DNA of 64,000 bases from Pseudomonadales bacterium (GTDB lineage Bacteria > Pseudomonadota > Gammaproteobacteria > Pseudomonadales > Azotimanducaceae): assembly GCA_019090615.1 (NCBI GenBank), contig JAHRVQ010000047.1:57691-121690 (forward strand). The letters are read 5' to 3'. A program made the translations under genes and the position numbers. Positions 1-10,511 of this stretch are shown here, in pieces. Under the pieces are notes generated by a model. It was not told the origin of the DNA. It saw only the letters and a list, made by a program, of their open reading frames with translations, and made no database searches. Numbering within the stretch: the stretch's first letter is position 1; the number at the start of each line of letters is the position of its first letter.

Positions 1-708
1 GAAAAAGTTCAGGATCCCTATTCTTTACGCTGCCAACCACAGGTTATGGGTGCTTGCTTACAACAAATTCGAAATGCCTCAGAGGTCGTTATGATCGAAG
101 TGAATGCTGTCTCAGATAATCCGCTCATTTTTTGCGGCGACCAGTCTGCGATACTATCTGGGGGTAATTTTCATGCTGAACCGATCGCCATGATAGCGGA
201 TAATTTGGCCTTGGCGATTGCAGAGATAGGTGCATTATCTGAACGGCGGATGGCATTATTGATCGATAGCCAGTTGAGTGGGCTACCACCATTTCTGGTG
301 AAAAATGGCGGTGTTAATTCAGGCTTTATGATTGCGCAGGTAACCGCAGCGGCGCTTGCCAGTGAAAACAAAAGTCTGGCACATCCGGCCTGTGTTGATA
401 GCTTGCCTACTTCAGCGAATCAGGAAGATCATGTATCTATGGCGACCTTTGGTGCCAGAAGGTTGGCTGATATGTTTGAGAATACGGTAGGTATACTCGC
501 TGTTGAATGGTTAGGTGCGGCCCAGGGTCTGGATTTTTTAAATCCGCTTAAATCTTCAAATGCGGTTGAGCGTGGCAGAGCATTGTTGCGCAGTAGCGTG
601 GCCTTTTATAGTCAGGATCGCTATTTTTCACCGGATATTAAGCGTGCCTGTCAGCTGATAGAAACGCAATGCCTTAATAATATTGTCAATGTGTCAGTTA
701 TTCGATAA
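1..708 (+). CDS. hutH: Histidine ammonia-lyase, C-terminal part (5' end outside window)
   Basis: The reading frame is open from base 1 and ends at a TAA at 706-708, so only the last ~235 residues of a protein usually near 510 residues are present. HutH removes ammonia from histidine to give urocanate, the first step of histidine degradation, in the cytoplasm. Visible family signatures are [14 protein letters not shown] at the left edge, [34 protein letters not shown] and [12 protein letters not shown]. The Ala-Ser-Gly segment that forms the MIO cofactor lies upstream of the window and cannot be checked. The conserved C-terminal core fits HutH better than phenylalanine or tyrosine ammonia-lyases, but a related aromatic ammonia-lyase is not fully excluded. 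No other hut gene follows; the next gene is an unrelated secreted protein. Confidence 0.9.
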   Translation, partial: EKVQDPYSLRCQPQVMGACLQQIRNASEVVMIEVNAVSDNPLIFCGDQSAILSGGNFHAEPIAMIADNLALAIAEIGALSERRMALLIDSQLSGLPPFLVKNGGVNSGFMIAQVTAAALASENKSLAHPACVDSLPTSANQEDHVSMATFGARRLADMFENTVGILAVEWLGAAQGLDFLNPLKSSNAVERGRALLRSSVAFYSQDRYFSPDIKRACQLIETQCLNNIVNVSVIR

Positions 709-1004
709 ATGGGCCGTTGTTATTAACGTCGATGGTAGCTACGACAGAATGTTGACGAATTTTCATTACATTATAACCTGACAATAATACAGTTGTTTGT
801 TGGCCGTTATCCTGGCGGGGTACTTTTAATATCGATTCCTTATAATTACGCGGTAAAAATTACCACTTGATTCTTAAAATCGACAATTTTCCTGCCTTTT
901 CGACTAACTCGACCATAGGTAGTTTGTGATGGTGCAAACGGTTTAATTTTGTGCTGATTGCCTGTCTATACTTTTGACTTCACAAGTTGAATTTGGAGAG
1001 TCGG

Positions 1005-4000
1005 GTGAAACCCTCTAATAATATGTCCTATCTATCGGCAAAAAAATTATGCCTGTCCTTGTTATTGATGGTTGCTGTGCCGCTCCAGGCAGCGATTTTT
1101 AGTTCGACCTTACCTACTAGTAGGTCGGTTCAGGTGGGGCAGACAGCAACTGCTTTTGGCACCATTATTAACGCAGGTACGGAAACAGCGACTGCATGTG
1201 GTTTGGCCCTCGGTACTTCAGTTGATGCCAGTTTTTCATATCAGACCACAGACCCTAGTACCAATGCATCGATTGGTGATGCGAATACCCCGATTGATAT
1301 TGCCGCAGGGGGATCGCAATCCTATATCTTTTCGATTACACCCAATTCAGCTTTTTCGCCAGTGGAGGTAACGATTGAATTTGATTGCAGTAATACTGAC
1401 GCTGCACCTGTTTTTACAGGTTTAAATACCTTGCTGCTATCAGCCTCAACCGACCCGGTGCCGGATATTGTTGCGCTTGCAGCGGCCAGTGGCGAGTTTG
1501 CCGGTACGGTAGATATCGCTGAAACCAATGCGATCGGAGTGTTTGCAGTGGCTTCGGTAAATGTAGGTTCAGCGGCTACGATTACAGTGACTGCGGATGA
1601 TGCAGAAGCTGGTTTGCCAATAGGTTTTCTGCTCTGTGAAACAGACCCAACCACAGCGGCCTGTATTAATCCAACAGTACCTTCAGCCAACCCAGTGACT
1701 ACCACCATTAATGCCAATGCGACCCCGACCTTTGGTATTTTTGTGACCCAAACCGCCAATGTAACCTTTGATCCGGCGTTTAAGCGGGTATTTTTACGTT
1801 TTAAAGATTCAGCTGGACTGACCCGTGGTGCCACCAGTGTGGCCGTACAGACCGCCATTGCCTCGCTTGCTTTATCCGGCGAAGTGGCGACCTTTCCGGA
1901 CACCAGCAGTAGCCAGACGGCGTTGAGAGTCCTCGGTGCAGATGAATCAACACAAACTGAATTTGGCCAGGATGATATGCAGGGCGCCAGGGCCCTGGTG
2001 TCATTATATCTGCTTTCAGATACTGAAAAAGCTACTCCTGTTGCTACTATCAAAACTAATTCAGACGGCACCTACGAAGTACGCGCAAATGATATTGTTG
2101 AATATTTGGTGAGTAAGGGCCTGGTTGCAACGGGTGCTTCGGATGCTGCTATATTAGCGGCATTTAAGGCGCTGGGTCAGTTACAGGTAAGTGCTTTGAT
2201 TGTCGAGGAGGAAACTGACGGTTCCCTCAAAGCGATATCTATTCAAACGATTGCCGATCCAACTTCGACAGAACCGGTTAAGGTAAACCCAATTGTACAC
2301 CGAGTTATCAAGGCGGTGCTGGATCAGATAGTCGAGGCAGTGAACACTCTGACCACCCTTGGTCTTAGTCAGGAAACCGTTGATGCCTTAGGACAAAGTA
2401 TTATTGAAGATGTGGCAACGCAGATTGCAACGGTGTTAGATGAAGCGGCTGGCAGTACGCTGGTAATTCCGGATGGGCAAACAGCCGAGGATATATTTGA
2501 AGATTTTGAAGATGATTTTGAAGTCGCAGTAGGTGAGGCAGAGCTTGATAGTTTACAGGTGCTGATCGAGGCTGATGAAGAATTTGAAGAAGCTGATCTC
2601 GAAATATTAGGCGACGACGTATTAACTGCGGATACTGTTAAACAGGATAGTGATTTAACCGGTGGCCTTGACGGCGAAGATGCAGGCCTTGTGGCCGGTC
2701 TTGATAGTACTATTACGGATGCCTTATTAGACCAGGTAGATGAACTTGATAGTTCATCTTTTACTGATCAGGCAGCTGCTGATGAAGCCGCTGTAAAGCA
2801 GATAACATTACGTCGAGAAGGGTTACAGAAATTTTTCTTATCACTGGGTTTTTCTGTGGTGGTTGCCCAGGATACGGTGAGTGATACCAGTGTAATTGTT
2901 GCCTCGTTGCAAACTCCACCGCATATTCCCGAGACTTTCTTGCCAGGTAAAAGAGCCTTTGGTGAGCGCGGTCTCAGATATTTTAAAGTCGGTACAGGGG
3001 ATGTAGCGGGTGACTTTTCAGATGCGGTTACCCTCAGTTCGGAAATCGGCGAAAAGCTCGCTGGCGTTAGTCAGGCCGTTGTTGATGAAATTGTACAAAA
3101 TGGTCCAGATAGTGAAGCGGACTTTGAGGTCCTTGACCGCCTAAGGCTGTATCAGGAGCTGCTCGACCGGGTTGAGCATAACCCGTTAATTTCTAGCGAA
3201 CTAACTGATTTTATTATTGCCAATGCAGATAAAAAAGTGCAAGTGAAAAAGATTGGATCTGTCATCGCGAGCAATTTTGGATGGGTACAGGAGTTAGTTA
3301 ATGTAACCGAAGAAGGTTTCCCCATTTATACCGACCGAGTGTTACCGGTATCTGGTGGTGCAGCAGTAGATGCGTCCGAAATTGTTCGGTTCCTGAGTTT
3401 TCGATTAGAAGATAGCCCAGGCGCGGCAGCCAGTTCGCTCACCTCCGAGGCGCAGTTTTTCGCCCAATTTGCGCCAGAAGCGATAGAAATAGAAATTCAG
3501 AACCTGTTTGCCACAGGTATCGGCGATCTTCCTTTCGATCAAATTTTGGCTGAGGTTTATCCGGCTACCCTGGCTGGATATAAAGACCTGATTGTGGGCA
3601 ATAACGCCACAGGATTTTTGCCTTCTCCCCCTTATGAAGATGCCAGGGACAGAGTTGCACGGGGTATTACCTCGGCCTTTCCGGCAGAATTATTTGGCAC
3701 CTCTATTACTAGCGAAACAGCTTTTAATATCAGACCGGCTTTTTTCCTGGTCAACTATCTGTTGCAAAGTGATTTTGCCATTGAAGCAGAAGAAGGTTTT
3801 TTTACAGAAATTGAACTGGTTGGCCAGAGCTTACTGCGGCCAAATTTTGAAAACTTGAAGTTTCTTGAGCCAGGTGATGATTTTACTGTTGCTGGTCTAA
3901 TGGCAGAACTACTGGATGTGAGCGAAATTGAAGAGAGCGATACCTTCGAGATTACTCGCCTTGCGGTTTTTCAGCTGCTGGATAGCCTGCCAGTATTGCC

Positions 4001-7000
4001 TGAGTTTCAGGATCAGAACCTGGATGATTTTGATGAATTTTTGCAGGATGCAGTGGATAGCGTAACAGTTTCATGCACAGTTGAGCGGTTTGACGGTCTT
4101 GATCCACGCGACCCATTTGCTGACGGCGGTGCGCTAGAAGGCGTTACGGTTAATGTTTTCCCCATTGATTTTGATGACCGTACTGGAGACTTCTTTAAAG
4201 GTGATGTGGTTGCCACCACGACTACAGGTACCTTGACCGAAGTGGACGGTAGAGCATTGGTCACCTATGAGTTATCGGGTATTTCCGCACTTGTTGGGGA
4301 GCAACGTGGGCGCGAATATATCATGCAGTTTGATATAGAAAGCTATGAGAACCCCGTGCCAGAGTTGTTTTTCTATGTGGATGGTTTTGATGCTGAACAG
4401 GAACTTTGTGGCGTAGAATTTCCCTTGTTCATCGGACCGGATGAAAATTTTGTGCCAGTTCCTGGTATTGGGCTGGTGTCCGATCAAAGTAGAACTGACG
4501 AAAATGGCGAGGACCAGTTAGAGGGAATTGACCTCAGCAACATTGACGTGCCAGGTGGGTTTATCTACCTTACCGAAGAAGACCAGGCAGCTGGTTTTGG
4601 TATCGTCGACTTTAATCTGATTTCTACTGAAAGTGGTTTTGAACTGAGCATATTTGATCCTGCTACTGGCGCTGGTTTTGCGCCATTATTTGGTGAGTTC
4701 GGTGCAGATGGTGTTGTCGCTTCACTCGTAGCAACCGAAACGAACGAACCATTGTTCGGGATCTACTCAGTCTTAGGGGCTAATATCCGTGGCGCAGTCA
4801 CAGAGGCTGCTGATGAAACCGTCTCTCTTTCAACCACCATTAGTATTGAAACAGACGAGCAGTTGTTTGAATATGATCGGTTGTATCTGTTTCGAGATGC
4901 TGAAGGTCAGTACTGGGTGCTAGAAATGCGTTTTGCAGATATTTTCGAAGATTTTGACGGCTCTGAAGGGGCCTTTATTGATCTTGGTTTTGCCTCAATC
5001 AACAGTGTTGGTGAGGTGCAGCTAACAGAACCCGCCTTTGATGCTGGGTTTGATGAGGGCTTTAATGACTTCCGCTTTTACTATATGGGATTGGGCGACT
5101 TTATTATCCTCGACTCGCCCACGGGCTATGAAGGTTCGGATTATCAACCACCGGAAATATTTAGTTTTGGTGACGTCGACTACAGTCAGTTGAGTGATAC
5201 TTCAGATGGGGTTGTGCTTCGCTATGCTGGGGAATATTTCGACGATAACGTTTCCTCCATAGAAGATTTTGACGCGCTATTTGAAAATGGTGATTTTTCG
5301 GATGTCCCAGTCCGCATTGATTCCACCGGGAGCAACGTTAGCTTCGTTAAAATGTCCTTTGATAAGGATAACCGGCAGTATATTTTGTCTCCTGATCCAG
5401 ATGCTGCGACACCCTCCATAAGCAGTTTAAGTGGCGGTGATATCATTATTATTATGGATTCTGCGGCTGAGAACCCAGGCCCTGCTTATTTAGCAAGAGT
5501 CTTGCGCAATGCACCTGATGATGATCCCTATGTTAATTTCAGTATATCGTTGGAAGTCGTGCCTTTTAATGGAAGCGACAATGGTGCCGACCAGGATCCT
5601 GAACAGCAGAGCGATGATTCTGCGGAAGGTGCTGGCGATAGTGCCGATGTGGCTTGTTTCCTTGCCGACGGAGACTGTCCAACAGATCTGCCAGCGCTCT
5701 TTTATGCATCAGACCTTACTGTACAACAGGGGGTAATATTTGATTTTGATTCTGACGGTGTACCAGCCGTATTTGATCCGAATGATGAGGATCCTAATAT
5801 ACCTGGTGCTGGCGGTTTTGATTTTGGCTGTTGTTTCAACGAAGGGTTGTTTTTTGAACCGCTGATAGAATCTGTTGGTGGAGTTGCGACTAACTTTGTA
5901 TATGTCGAAACCCAGGGTTTATATCCGGGTGATATACAGGAAGTATCCTTGCGCAGCAGCGACCTATTTGGCGACGATGACTTACATAGTTTCTTTACCT
6001 GTGAACCGGCCAGTTTTGGCGATGCTACCACCGGCACTGCTACGGGTGTTTTTGAAGCCGCAACCTGTACGGCAAGTGAAGCTGTCAATGGCATTGTATT
6101 TGAGCAAGGCTTTCAATCCTTTGATGCGGTGGCTTTTGAAATGGAGTTACCTACAGAACTGGTGGCAGGCCTTGATCGGGTATTCGTTGAATATGAGGTG
6201 ACCTTTAGTCAGCCGTTAGATCCACAGGGCAACCCATTATCTTGTGGTGATATAGATTGTGAAGCCAGGCCTAACCTTGATGGTGACTTTTTGTTCCGTG
6301 TAGTGGCTGCCGACGAAGTCGAGTTGTTTAGTAATAGCGCAGTTGCGATTGGCAATGCCTCGGCAACACCGTTGTCTGAATTAACTTCGATTGATGTTTC
6401 CAGGGATTTACGGCTTACTTCTTCGGCGGTAACGAATGCGCTAGATTACTCCTTGTCGATTCACTGTGAAGGCAATGATGACCCGTTTGATTTTCAGCCG
6501 GATGAGTTTCTGTCGTTTTTTGCACCAGGTTCTGACGAACAGGGGCGGGCAATTTCACCGCAATTTGATTTTGGTATCCAGTTCCTCGGTGGGCGTAGCT
6601 GTGAAATAGAGCTCAGTGCATTTTTGGTAGAGGATTCTGGTGAATTTTTAGGTACGGTTATTGAGGTATTTGAAGATATCGTATTCACCGGCGGCAACGA
6701 TGGGTTCTCCTTCGATAATGAATTGCTGTTAGAAACAGGTGATTCAGCTTGTTTGCAGCAGGGTCTGGTGGTCACCGAGAATTGTACTGTAGATAACACG
6801 TTATTCTTTGTCGAAGGGACCACAATAACCGATAGTGGTTTTAATGGGTTGTTGCAGCTTGGGGACAATATTAGCGATGCATTTTTTGAGACCTTTCTGC
6901 CTGATATTACCAGTGGTTTAGTGGAAGATGGTGCATCAGTACTGTTTAATATCGCGGCTGATGATGCTGACCCACATCCAACCTGCGGATCGGTTACATC

Positions 7001-7928
7001 GGATGACTTCTCTGATTTCTGTTCTTCGGATCAGACCCAGGTTGCGGTATTAACCCGAGTAGGCGATCGCCTTGAAATAGCCGATGATTTTGCTTCATCG
7101 CTGGTTATTGAAGGAGATAATGGCGGCGTAGTTGATCTTACTCAGTTTGGCTTCTACCAGATATTTACTGTATCAGGGTCGTTTATCGCGGAATTTGGTA
7201 TTGATGTATTCGGCGAGGAAATTTTCATTTTTGTTCGACCTACCTCAAATATTGAAGCGTTTCATGCTGATAGCGACACTGACCGGCTGTTAACCATTAA
7301 AACGCCGGGGTTTTTCTTTACCCAGTTAGCGGGTGTTGATCAGCCTGTTGATTTCGATGTTGTCGCCATAAGAGCGGGTAAAATCAAACTGGCTTTTTAT
7401 CTGCCACCTCCCCGTCGTGACCTGGTGAATAGCCATGACGTTGATGCTGATGGTGTCGTGGATGTTGAAGTAACGGAGGATAATGATGTATTTAGCTTCA
7501 CCTTCAATGACGATTTGATTGTGCGTCGGTTTGACCCTGACACGGGTACTGTTGAGGAAGTTATCGGGACTGTAGAAGTTGAGGCAGCAGAGCAATTTGC
7601 GGAATTTGAGTTTAACATTGGAGATTTTATCCATGTTTTTAAGGCCTTCGATCTGGACTTTGATCCTAAGGTCGAGTTTTTCAACTTCCCCAATGGCGGC
7701 GACTCAGCAGTAGACGGTACCACAACTGACGGCACGGCTGGCAACGGCACCAGTGATGATACTGGCACTGATGGCACTGTAAATGACGGTACTGTAACTG
7801 ATGGAACAGCAACAGATGGTACTAGTACTGACGGCACTGCAACTGACGGAACAGCAACCGACGGTACTGGCACCAACGACACTACAACTAACGGCACTAC
7901 TGCTGATGGCACCAGTACTGAAGGTTAA
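1005..7928 (+). CDS. Giant acidic secreted protein with C-terminal DGT repeats
   Basis: This is a protein of about 2,307 residues. I chose the GTG at 1005 because GGAGAG (995-1000) sits at ideal distance; an in-frame TTG at 987 and ATG at 1023 are alternatives. The N terminus is a signal peptide (AKKLC, hydrophobic LSLLLMVAVPLQA, probable cut after LQA), so export is expected. The mature protein is rich in Asp, Glu, Ser, Thr and Phe, with beta-sandwich-like stretches rather than a recognisable enzyme. Near residue 1580 a DSDGVPAVFDPNDEDPN stretch (genomic ~5745-5795) resembles a calcium-binding thrombospondin type 3 loop. Several Cys occur in pairs. The last ~70 residues are DGT-rich repeats, and no sortase, PEP-CTERM or autotransporter C terminus is visible. 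I do not recognise the family; a calcium-stabilised surface or matrix protein is inference. Confidence 0.8.
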   Translation: MKPSNNMSYLSAKKLCLSLLLMVAVPLQAAIFSSTLPTSRSVQVGQTATAFGTIINAGTETATACGLALGTSVDASFSYQTTDPSTNASIGDANTPIDIAAGGSQSYIFSITPNSAFSPVEVTIEFDCSNTDAAPVFTGLNTLLLSASTDPVPDIVALAAASGEFAGTVDIAETNAIGVFAVASVNVGSAATITVTADDAEAGLPIGFLLCETDPTTAACINPTVPSANPVTTTINANATPTFGIFVTQTANVTFDPAFKRVFLRFKDSAGLTRGATSVAVQTAIASLALSGEVATFPDTSSSQTALRVLGADESTQTEFGQDDMQGARALVSLYLLSDTEKATPVATIKTNSDGTYEVRANDIVEYLVSKGLVATGASDAAILAAFKALGQLQVSALIVEEETDGSLKAISIQTIADPTSTEPVKVNPIVHRVIKAVLDQIVEAVNTLTTLGLSQETVDALGQSIIEDVATQIATVLDEAAGSTLVIPDGQTAEDIFEDFEDDFEVAVGEAELDSLQVLIEADEEFEEADLEILGDDVLTADTVKQDSDLTGGLDGEDAGLVAGLDSTITDALLDQVDELDSSSFTDQAAADEAAVKQITLRREGLQKFFLSLGFSVVVAQDTVSDTSVIVASLQTPPHIPETFLPGKRAFGERGLRYFKVGTGDVAGDFSDAVTLSSEIGEKLAGVSQAVVDEIVQNGPDSEADFEVLDRLRLYQELLDRVEHNPLISSELTDFIIANADKKVQVKKIGSVIASNFGWVQELVNVTEEGFPIYTDRVLPVSGGAAVDASEIVRFLSFRLEDSPGAAASSLTSEAQFFAQFAPEAIEIEIQNLFATGIGDLPFDQILAEVYPATLAGYKDLIVGNNATGFLPSPPYEDARDRVARGITSAFPAELFGTSITSETAFNIRPAFFLVNYLLQSDFAIEAEEGFFTEIELVGQSLLRPNFENLKFLEPGDDFTVAGLMAELLDVSEIEESDTFEITRLAVFQLLDSLPVLPEFQDQNLDDFDEFLQDAVDSVTVSCTVERFDGLDPRDPFADGGALEGVTVNVFPIDFDDRTGDFFKGDVVATTTTGTLTEVDGRALVTYELSGISALVGEQRGREYIMQFDIESYENPVPELFFYVDGFDAEQELCGVEFPLFIGPDENFVPVPGIGLVSDQSRTDENGEDQLEGIDLSNIDVPGGFIYLTEEDQAAGFGIVDFNLISTESGFELSIFDPATGAGFAPLFGEFGADGVVASLVATETNEPLFGIYSVLGANIRGAVTEAADETVSLSTTISIETDEQLFEYDRLYLFRDAEGQYWVLEMRFADIFEDFDGSEGAFIDLGFASINSVGEVQLTEPAFDAGFDEGFNDFRFYYMGLGDFIILDSPTGYEGSDYQPPEIFSFGDVDYSQLSDTSDGVVLRYAGEYFDDNVSSIEDFDALFENGDFSDVPVRIDSTGSNVSFVKMSFDKDNRQYILSPDPDAATPSISSLSGGDIIIIMDSAAENPGPAYLARVLRNAPDDDPYVNFSISLEVVPFNGSDNGADQDPEQQSDDSAEGAGDSADVACFLADGDCPTDLPALFYASDLTVQQGVIFDFDSDGVPAVFDPNDEDPNIPGAGGFDFGCCFNEGLFFEPLIESVGGVATNFVYVETQGLYPGDIQEVSLRSSDLFGDDDLHSFFTCEPASFGDATTGTATGVFEAATCTASEAVNGIVFEQGFQSFDAVAFEMELPTELVAGLDRVFVEYEVTFSQPLDPQGNPLSCGDIDCEARPNLDGDFLFRVVAADEVELFSNSAVAIGNASATPLSELTSIDVSRDLRLTSSAVTNALDYSLSIHCEGNDDPFDFQPDEFLSFFAPGSDEQGRAISPQFDFGIQFLGGRSCEIELSAFLVEDSGEFLGTVIEVFEDIVFTGGNDGFSFDNELLLETGDSACLQQGLVVTENCTVDNTLFFVEGTTITDSGFNGLLQLGDNISDAFFETFLPDITSGLVEDGASVLFNIAADDADPHPTCGSVTSDDFSDFCSSDQTQVAVLTRVGDRLEIADDFASSLVIEGDNGGVVDLTQFGFYQIFTVSGSFIAEFGIDVFGEEIFIFVRPTSNIEAFHADSDTDRLLTIKTPGFFFTQLAGVDQPVDFDVVAIRAGKIKLAFYLPPPRRDLVNSHDVDADGVVDVEVTEDNDVFSFTFNDDLIVRRFDPDTGTVEEVIGTVEVEAAEQFAEFEFNIGDFIHVFKAFDLDFDPKVEFFNFPNGGDSAVDGTTTDGTAGNGTSDDTGTDGTVNDGTVTDGTATDGTSTDGTATDGTATDGTGTNDTTTNGTTADGTSTEG
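7716..7925 (+). repeat. 15-bp coding repeat, TDGT-type C-terminal tail
   Basis: The last ~70 codons of the giant secreted protein are built on a 15-bp unit encoding x-T-D-G-T (variants NGT, NDT). The copies differ at synonymous positions, so the array is not recent. Asp-Gly-Thr tracts of this sort may bind calcium or act as a flexible spacer; neither is shown by sequence alone. Confidence 0.8.
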
Positions 7929-7961
7929 GCTATCAATGCCGCATTGGCCTGGTAAATCGTT

Positions 7962-7993
7962 CTACTCCACCCGCCGGAAGCGGGAGGAGTAGG
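7962..7993 (+). other. Stem-loop just after the giant-protein gene
   Basis: CTACTCC and GGAGTAG flank an almost complementary ACCCGC/GCGGGA, giving about 12 pairs with one mismatch around a short CGGAA loop. No T-run follows, so this is not a standard intrinsic terminator; it may protect the mRNA 3' end ahead of the real terminator at 8065. Confidence 0.4.
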
Positions 7994-8064
7994 CTAATTA
8001 AACGGGTTTAAACTGAAAAACTGGCCTGGATAGGCCTAAAAACATCTAAAGGGATAGACAAGAG

Positions 8065-8101
8065 ACCTGGCATATTGATATATCAATATGCCAGGTTTTT
8101 T
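8065..8101 (+). terminator. Intrinsic terminator of the giant-protein gene
   Basis: A perfect 32-bp palindrome (8065-8096, arms starting ACCTGGCATATTGATA) is followed directly by six T. The mirror side has no T-run, so it works for rightward transcription only, ending the mRNA that begins upstream of 1005. Confidence 0.85.
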
Positions 8102-8193
8102 CGGTTATTTATCTCAGTACAATTATTTATATCACTTCAATGCCCTGCTCAAAGTATTGGTCGAGGTTTTTAGGCCTAATGCCGAAAACAAGA

Positions 8194-9387
8194 TCAGGCA
8201 ATTGCCCCAGATTCTATTAATTCGGCGATGGCACTATCGTCAAGGCCGAATTCGTGTAGAATTTCGCTGCTATGCTGTCCGGGTGCGGGGCCGGCATGAT
8301 GAAATGTATCAGGTGTTTCGCAGGCAGACATGTTTATAGGCGAACGGACCAGGTTGATATCTCCGAGGGTATGATGGGGTGCGCTACGTGTCATTGCCAA
8401 ATGTTGCGCCTGTTCATCTTCAAAGGCCTGGCCAATATTGTGAATTGGTCCGCAAGGCACCCCCACAGCATTGAGTTTTTCTACTAGTTCCAGCGTGCTG
8501 AACTGGCGAGTAACTTTATTGACATCGATATTAATTTGCTGTTTATTTTTGAAACGTAATTTTCCGCTGGCATAATCTGGATGGTTAAGCAGGTCAGGGG
8601 CGGCCAGTGCATTGCAAAAATTGACCCACATTTTTCCTGTTGAAGCGGCCACGTTGACCAGCCCATCGCTGGATTCATACATGCCCATTGGCACCTGGGT
8701 TGGGTGGAAATTGCCCAGCTGCTCTGGAATTTCGTTATTCATGGTATATCGAGCGCCCTGGAAATCCAGTTTGCTTAACATTGACTCTAACAATGATGTG
8801 TGGACCCACTGGCCCAGGCCAGTTTTGTCGCGATGAATCAGAGCAAGTAATATGCCCTGCCCAAGAAACATACCTGACGTGGTATCAGAAATTGCTACCC
8901 CAACGCGCATGGGGCCTCGTCCTGGTTCACCGGTGACTGACATTAGCCCGGATAAACCCTGAACGATTTGATCAACGCCCGCTCTGTGGCCGTAAGGGCC
9001 GTCCTGGCCAAAGCCTGAAATTGACGCAAGAATTATACGCGGATTGATCGCCTTCAGCGTGTCATATTCCATACCTAATCTTGCCTTGACCTCTGAACGG
9101 AAATTTTCAACGATAATATCGGCTTTGGCTACCAGCTGGTGAAACAATGCCTGTCCTTGCGGACTTTTTAAATTAATAGCCAGGCCACGTTTATTTCGGT
9201 GCAGGTTTTGTTGGTCAGGGCCATCATAAGCGCCAGTTACTGATCCGCCTGATGTATCCTGCGCCGGTGGCGGTTCGATACGAATGACATTGGCGCCCCA
9301 GTCTGCAAGTAGTCGTACGGCAGTGGGTCCCGCTCGGGCAATAGTAAGGTCCAGGACGGTATAGGAAGAGAGAGGTAGTTGGCTCAC
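8194..9387 (-). CDS. CaiB/BaiF (class III) CoA-transferase
   Basis: A 397-residue, full-length family III CoA-transferase. It moves CoA between carboxylic acids through a covalent Asp-bound intermediate in the cytoplasm. Family features are the N-terminal VLDLTIARAGPTAVRLLADW segment, the HRNKRGLAINLKSPQG block, IIVENFR, and SISGFGQDGPY. The catalytic aspartate is most likely D168 in AISDTTSGM, matching Asp169 of formyl-CoA transferase. The substrate cannot be read from sequence. It stands alone on the minus strand, with the nitroreductase upstream in the same direction but separated by ~300 bp of repeats. A second paralogue sits at 57006-58190. Confidence 0.88.
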   Translation of the reverse strand: MSQLPLSSYTVLDLTIARAGPTAVRLLADWGANVIRIEPPPAQDTSGGSVTGAYDGPDQQNLHRNKRGLAINLKSPQGQALFHQLVAKADIIVENFRSEVKARLGMEYDTLKAINPRIILASISGFGQDGPYGHRAGVDQIVQGLSGLMSVTGEPGRGPMRVGVAISDTTSGMFLGQGILLALIHRDKTGLGQWVHTSLLESMLSKLDFQGARYTMNNEIPEQLGNFHPTQVPMGMYESSDGLVNVAASTGKMWVNFCNALAAPDLLNHPDYASGKLRFKNKQQINIDVNKVTRQFSTLELVEKLNAVGVPCGPIHNIGQAFEDEQAQHLAMTRSAPHHTLGDINLVRSPINMSACETPDTFHHAGPAPGQHSSEILHEFGLDDSAIAELIESGAIA

Positions 9388-9589
9388 GTCGTTTACTCGT
9401 TGTTGATGTGCGGACAGTATATACCAATCTAATTAATAGATTTTGTAGGGGGTGGGCATTGGCATTAGCAGGCCGAAATTTGTCGCTCTATGGATGGCTT
9501 GAGCCTTGATAATACAGGCACAGGCACAACACAATACAGGATAGGTTTTTTGGTATTTAACTTGGCGCTATTTATATTTTATATTCGGG

Positions 9590-9646
9590 TTTTGGTCTAA
9601 CGATTTTGGTCAAACAATTTTGGTCTAACATTTTTGGTCTAACAAT
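9590..9646 (+). repeat. Four 14-bp intergenic tandem repeats
   Basis: The unit TTTTGGTCTAACRA occurs four times (9590-9603, 9604-9617, 9618-9631, 9633-9646), with one A for T change and one extra T. A 7-bp hairpin (ATGCTGC/GCAGCAT, 9645-9666) follows. The array lies downstream of the nitroreductase gene and upstream of the CoA-transferase gene on the minus strand. No T-run supports termination. Confidence 0.75.
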
Positions 9647-9686
9647 GCTGCTGAAATCGGCAGCATCGTTATCCGTAACCAGAATT

Positions 9687-10343
9687 TTATTCGACAAAGA
9701 TAGCCATATCGTCAGTAGGCAACCGGTCGGATACCAGGGTATTTACAGCGGCTGTGGGGTCTGCATATCCAATGGCTATGCCACAAAATATCATTTGCGA
9801 CGCAGGCGCGGCAACAAACTCTGAAACAATTTTGGGCTTTGATGCCCAGGCTTCCTGGGCGCAGGTGGCGAGTCCAGCTTCTTCGGCCAGCAACATAAAG
9901 GTTTGCAAAAACATACCCAGGTCGGCCCATTGCGGTGGACCCATTATTCTATCTACGAAGCAAAATATTGAAGCAGGTGCGCCAAAAAACTGATAATTTT
10001 CCATTAACCGACGTATTCTTGCGCCCCGGTCTTCTCTGGGGATGTTTAATAGTCCATACATATCCTCACCGACTTTAAACCGACTTGAACGATAAGGTTC
10101 GGGTAAGTCTGGCGGATAAATTTCATATTCTGGTTTTTCATTTTCGGTCTGGCTGGCGACTTTTTCCTTAAAGCGCTGCATAGCTTGACCATTCACTACA
10201 TAAACCCGCCATGGTTGCAAGTTGCCGCCTGAAGGTGCTCTTGAGGCCTTTTCTAAAAGAGTTTTGAGCGTTTCGTCGCTGACTGGTTGGTCAAGAAAAG
10301 CTCTAATTGATTTACGCGCCGCGACTGCATCACTAACTAGCAT
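9687..10343 (-). CDS. Nitroreductase-family flavoprotein
   Basis: A 218-residue single-domain nitroreductase, the usual family size. These enzymes bind FMN and use NAD(P)H to reduce nitro groups, quinones or enones. The N-terminal RKSIRAF stretch and APSGGNLQPW (residues 36-45) are the classical FMN-contacting motifs. GVGEDMYGLL-like and AQEAWASKP stretches are also typical. The gene is apparently monocistronic: 168 bp separate it from the YchJ-like gene upstream and ~300 bp with repeats lie downstream. The physiological substrate is unknown; neighbouring CoA-transferase and amidohydrolase genes hint at catabolism of organic acids, which is inference. Confidence 0.87.
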   Translation of the reverse strand: MLVSDAVAARKSIRAFLDQPVSDETLKTLLEKASRAPSGGNLQPWRVYVVNGQAMQRFKEKVASQTENEKPEYEIYPPDLPEPYRSSRFKVGEDMYGLLNIPREDRGARIRRLMENYQFFGAPASIFCFVDRIMGPPQWADLGMFLQTFMLLAEEAGLATCAQEAWASKPKIVSEFVAAPASQMIFCGIAIGYADPTAAVNTLVSDRLPTDDMAIFVE

Positions 10344-10511
10344 TTTACGTTCCTGTAGATAAGGTTTATAGATTTAACCGGAGGTTGTTTTTTTAGAGTA
10401 TACCGCTTTTCTGTAATTTCCTGTAAAAGTTCGCTGCAGTGCAATTGCGACTATTGTGGTTGATGGTGGTGGTTGATGGTGAAGAGTTTTAGTCGCCTTC
10501 AGTGTTGATGA

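Noticed and set aside
7397..7912. 171-codon leftward frame opposite the DGT repeats
   Set aside because: It is a Val/Pro/Ser repeat produced by the reverse complement of the 15-bp coding units; no ribosome site, and the opposite frame has a signal peptide and terminator.
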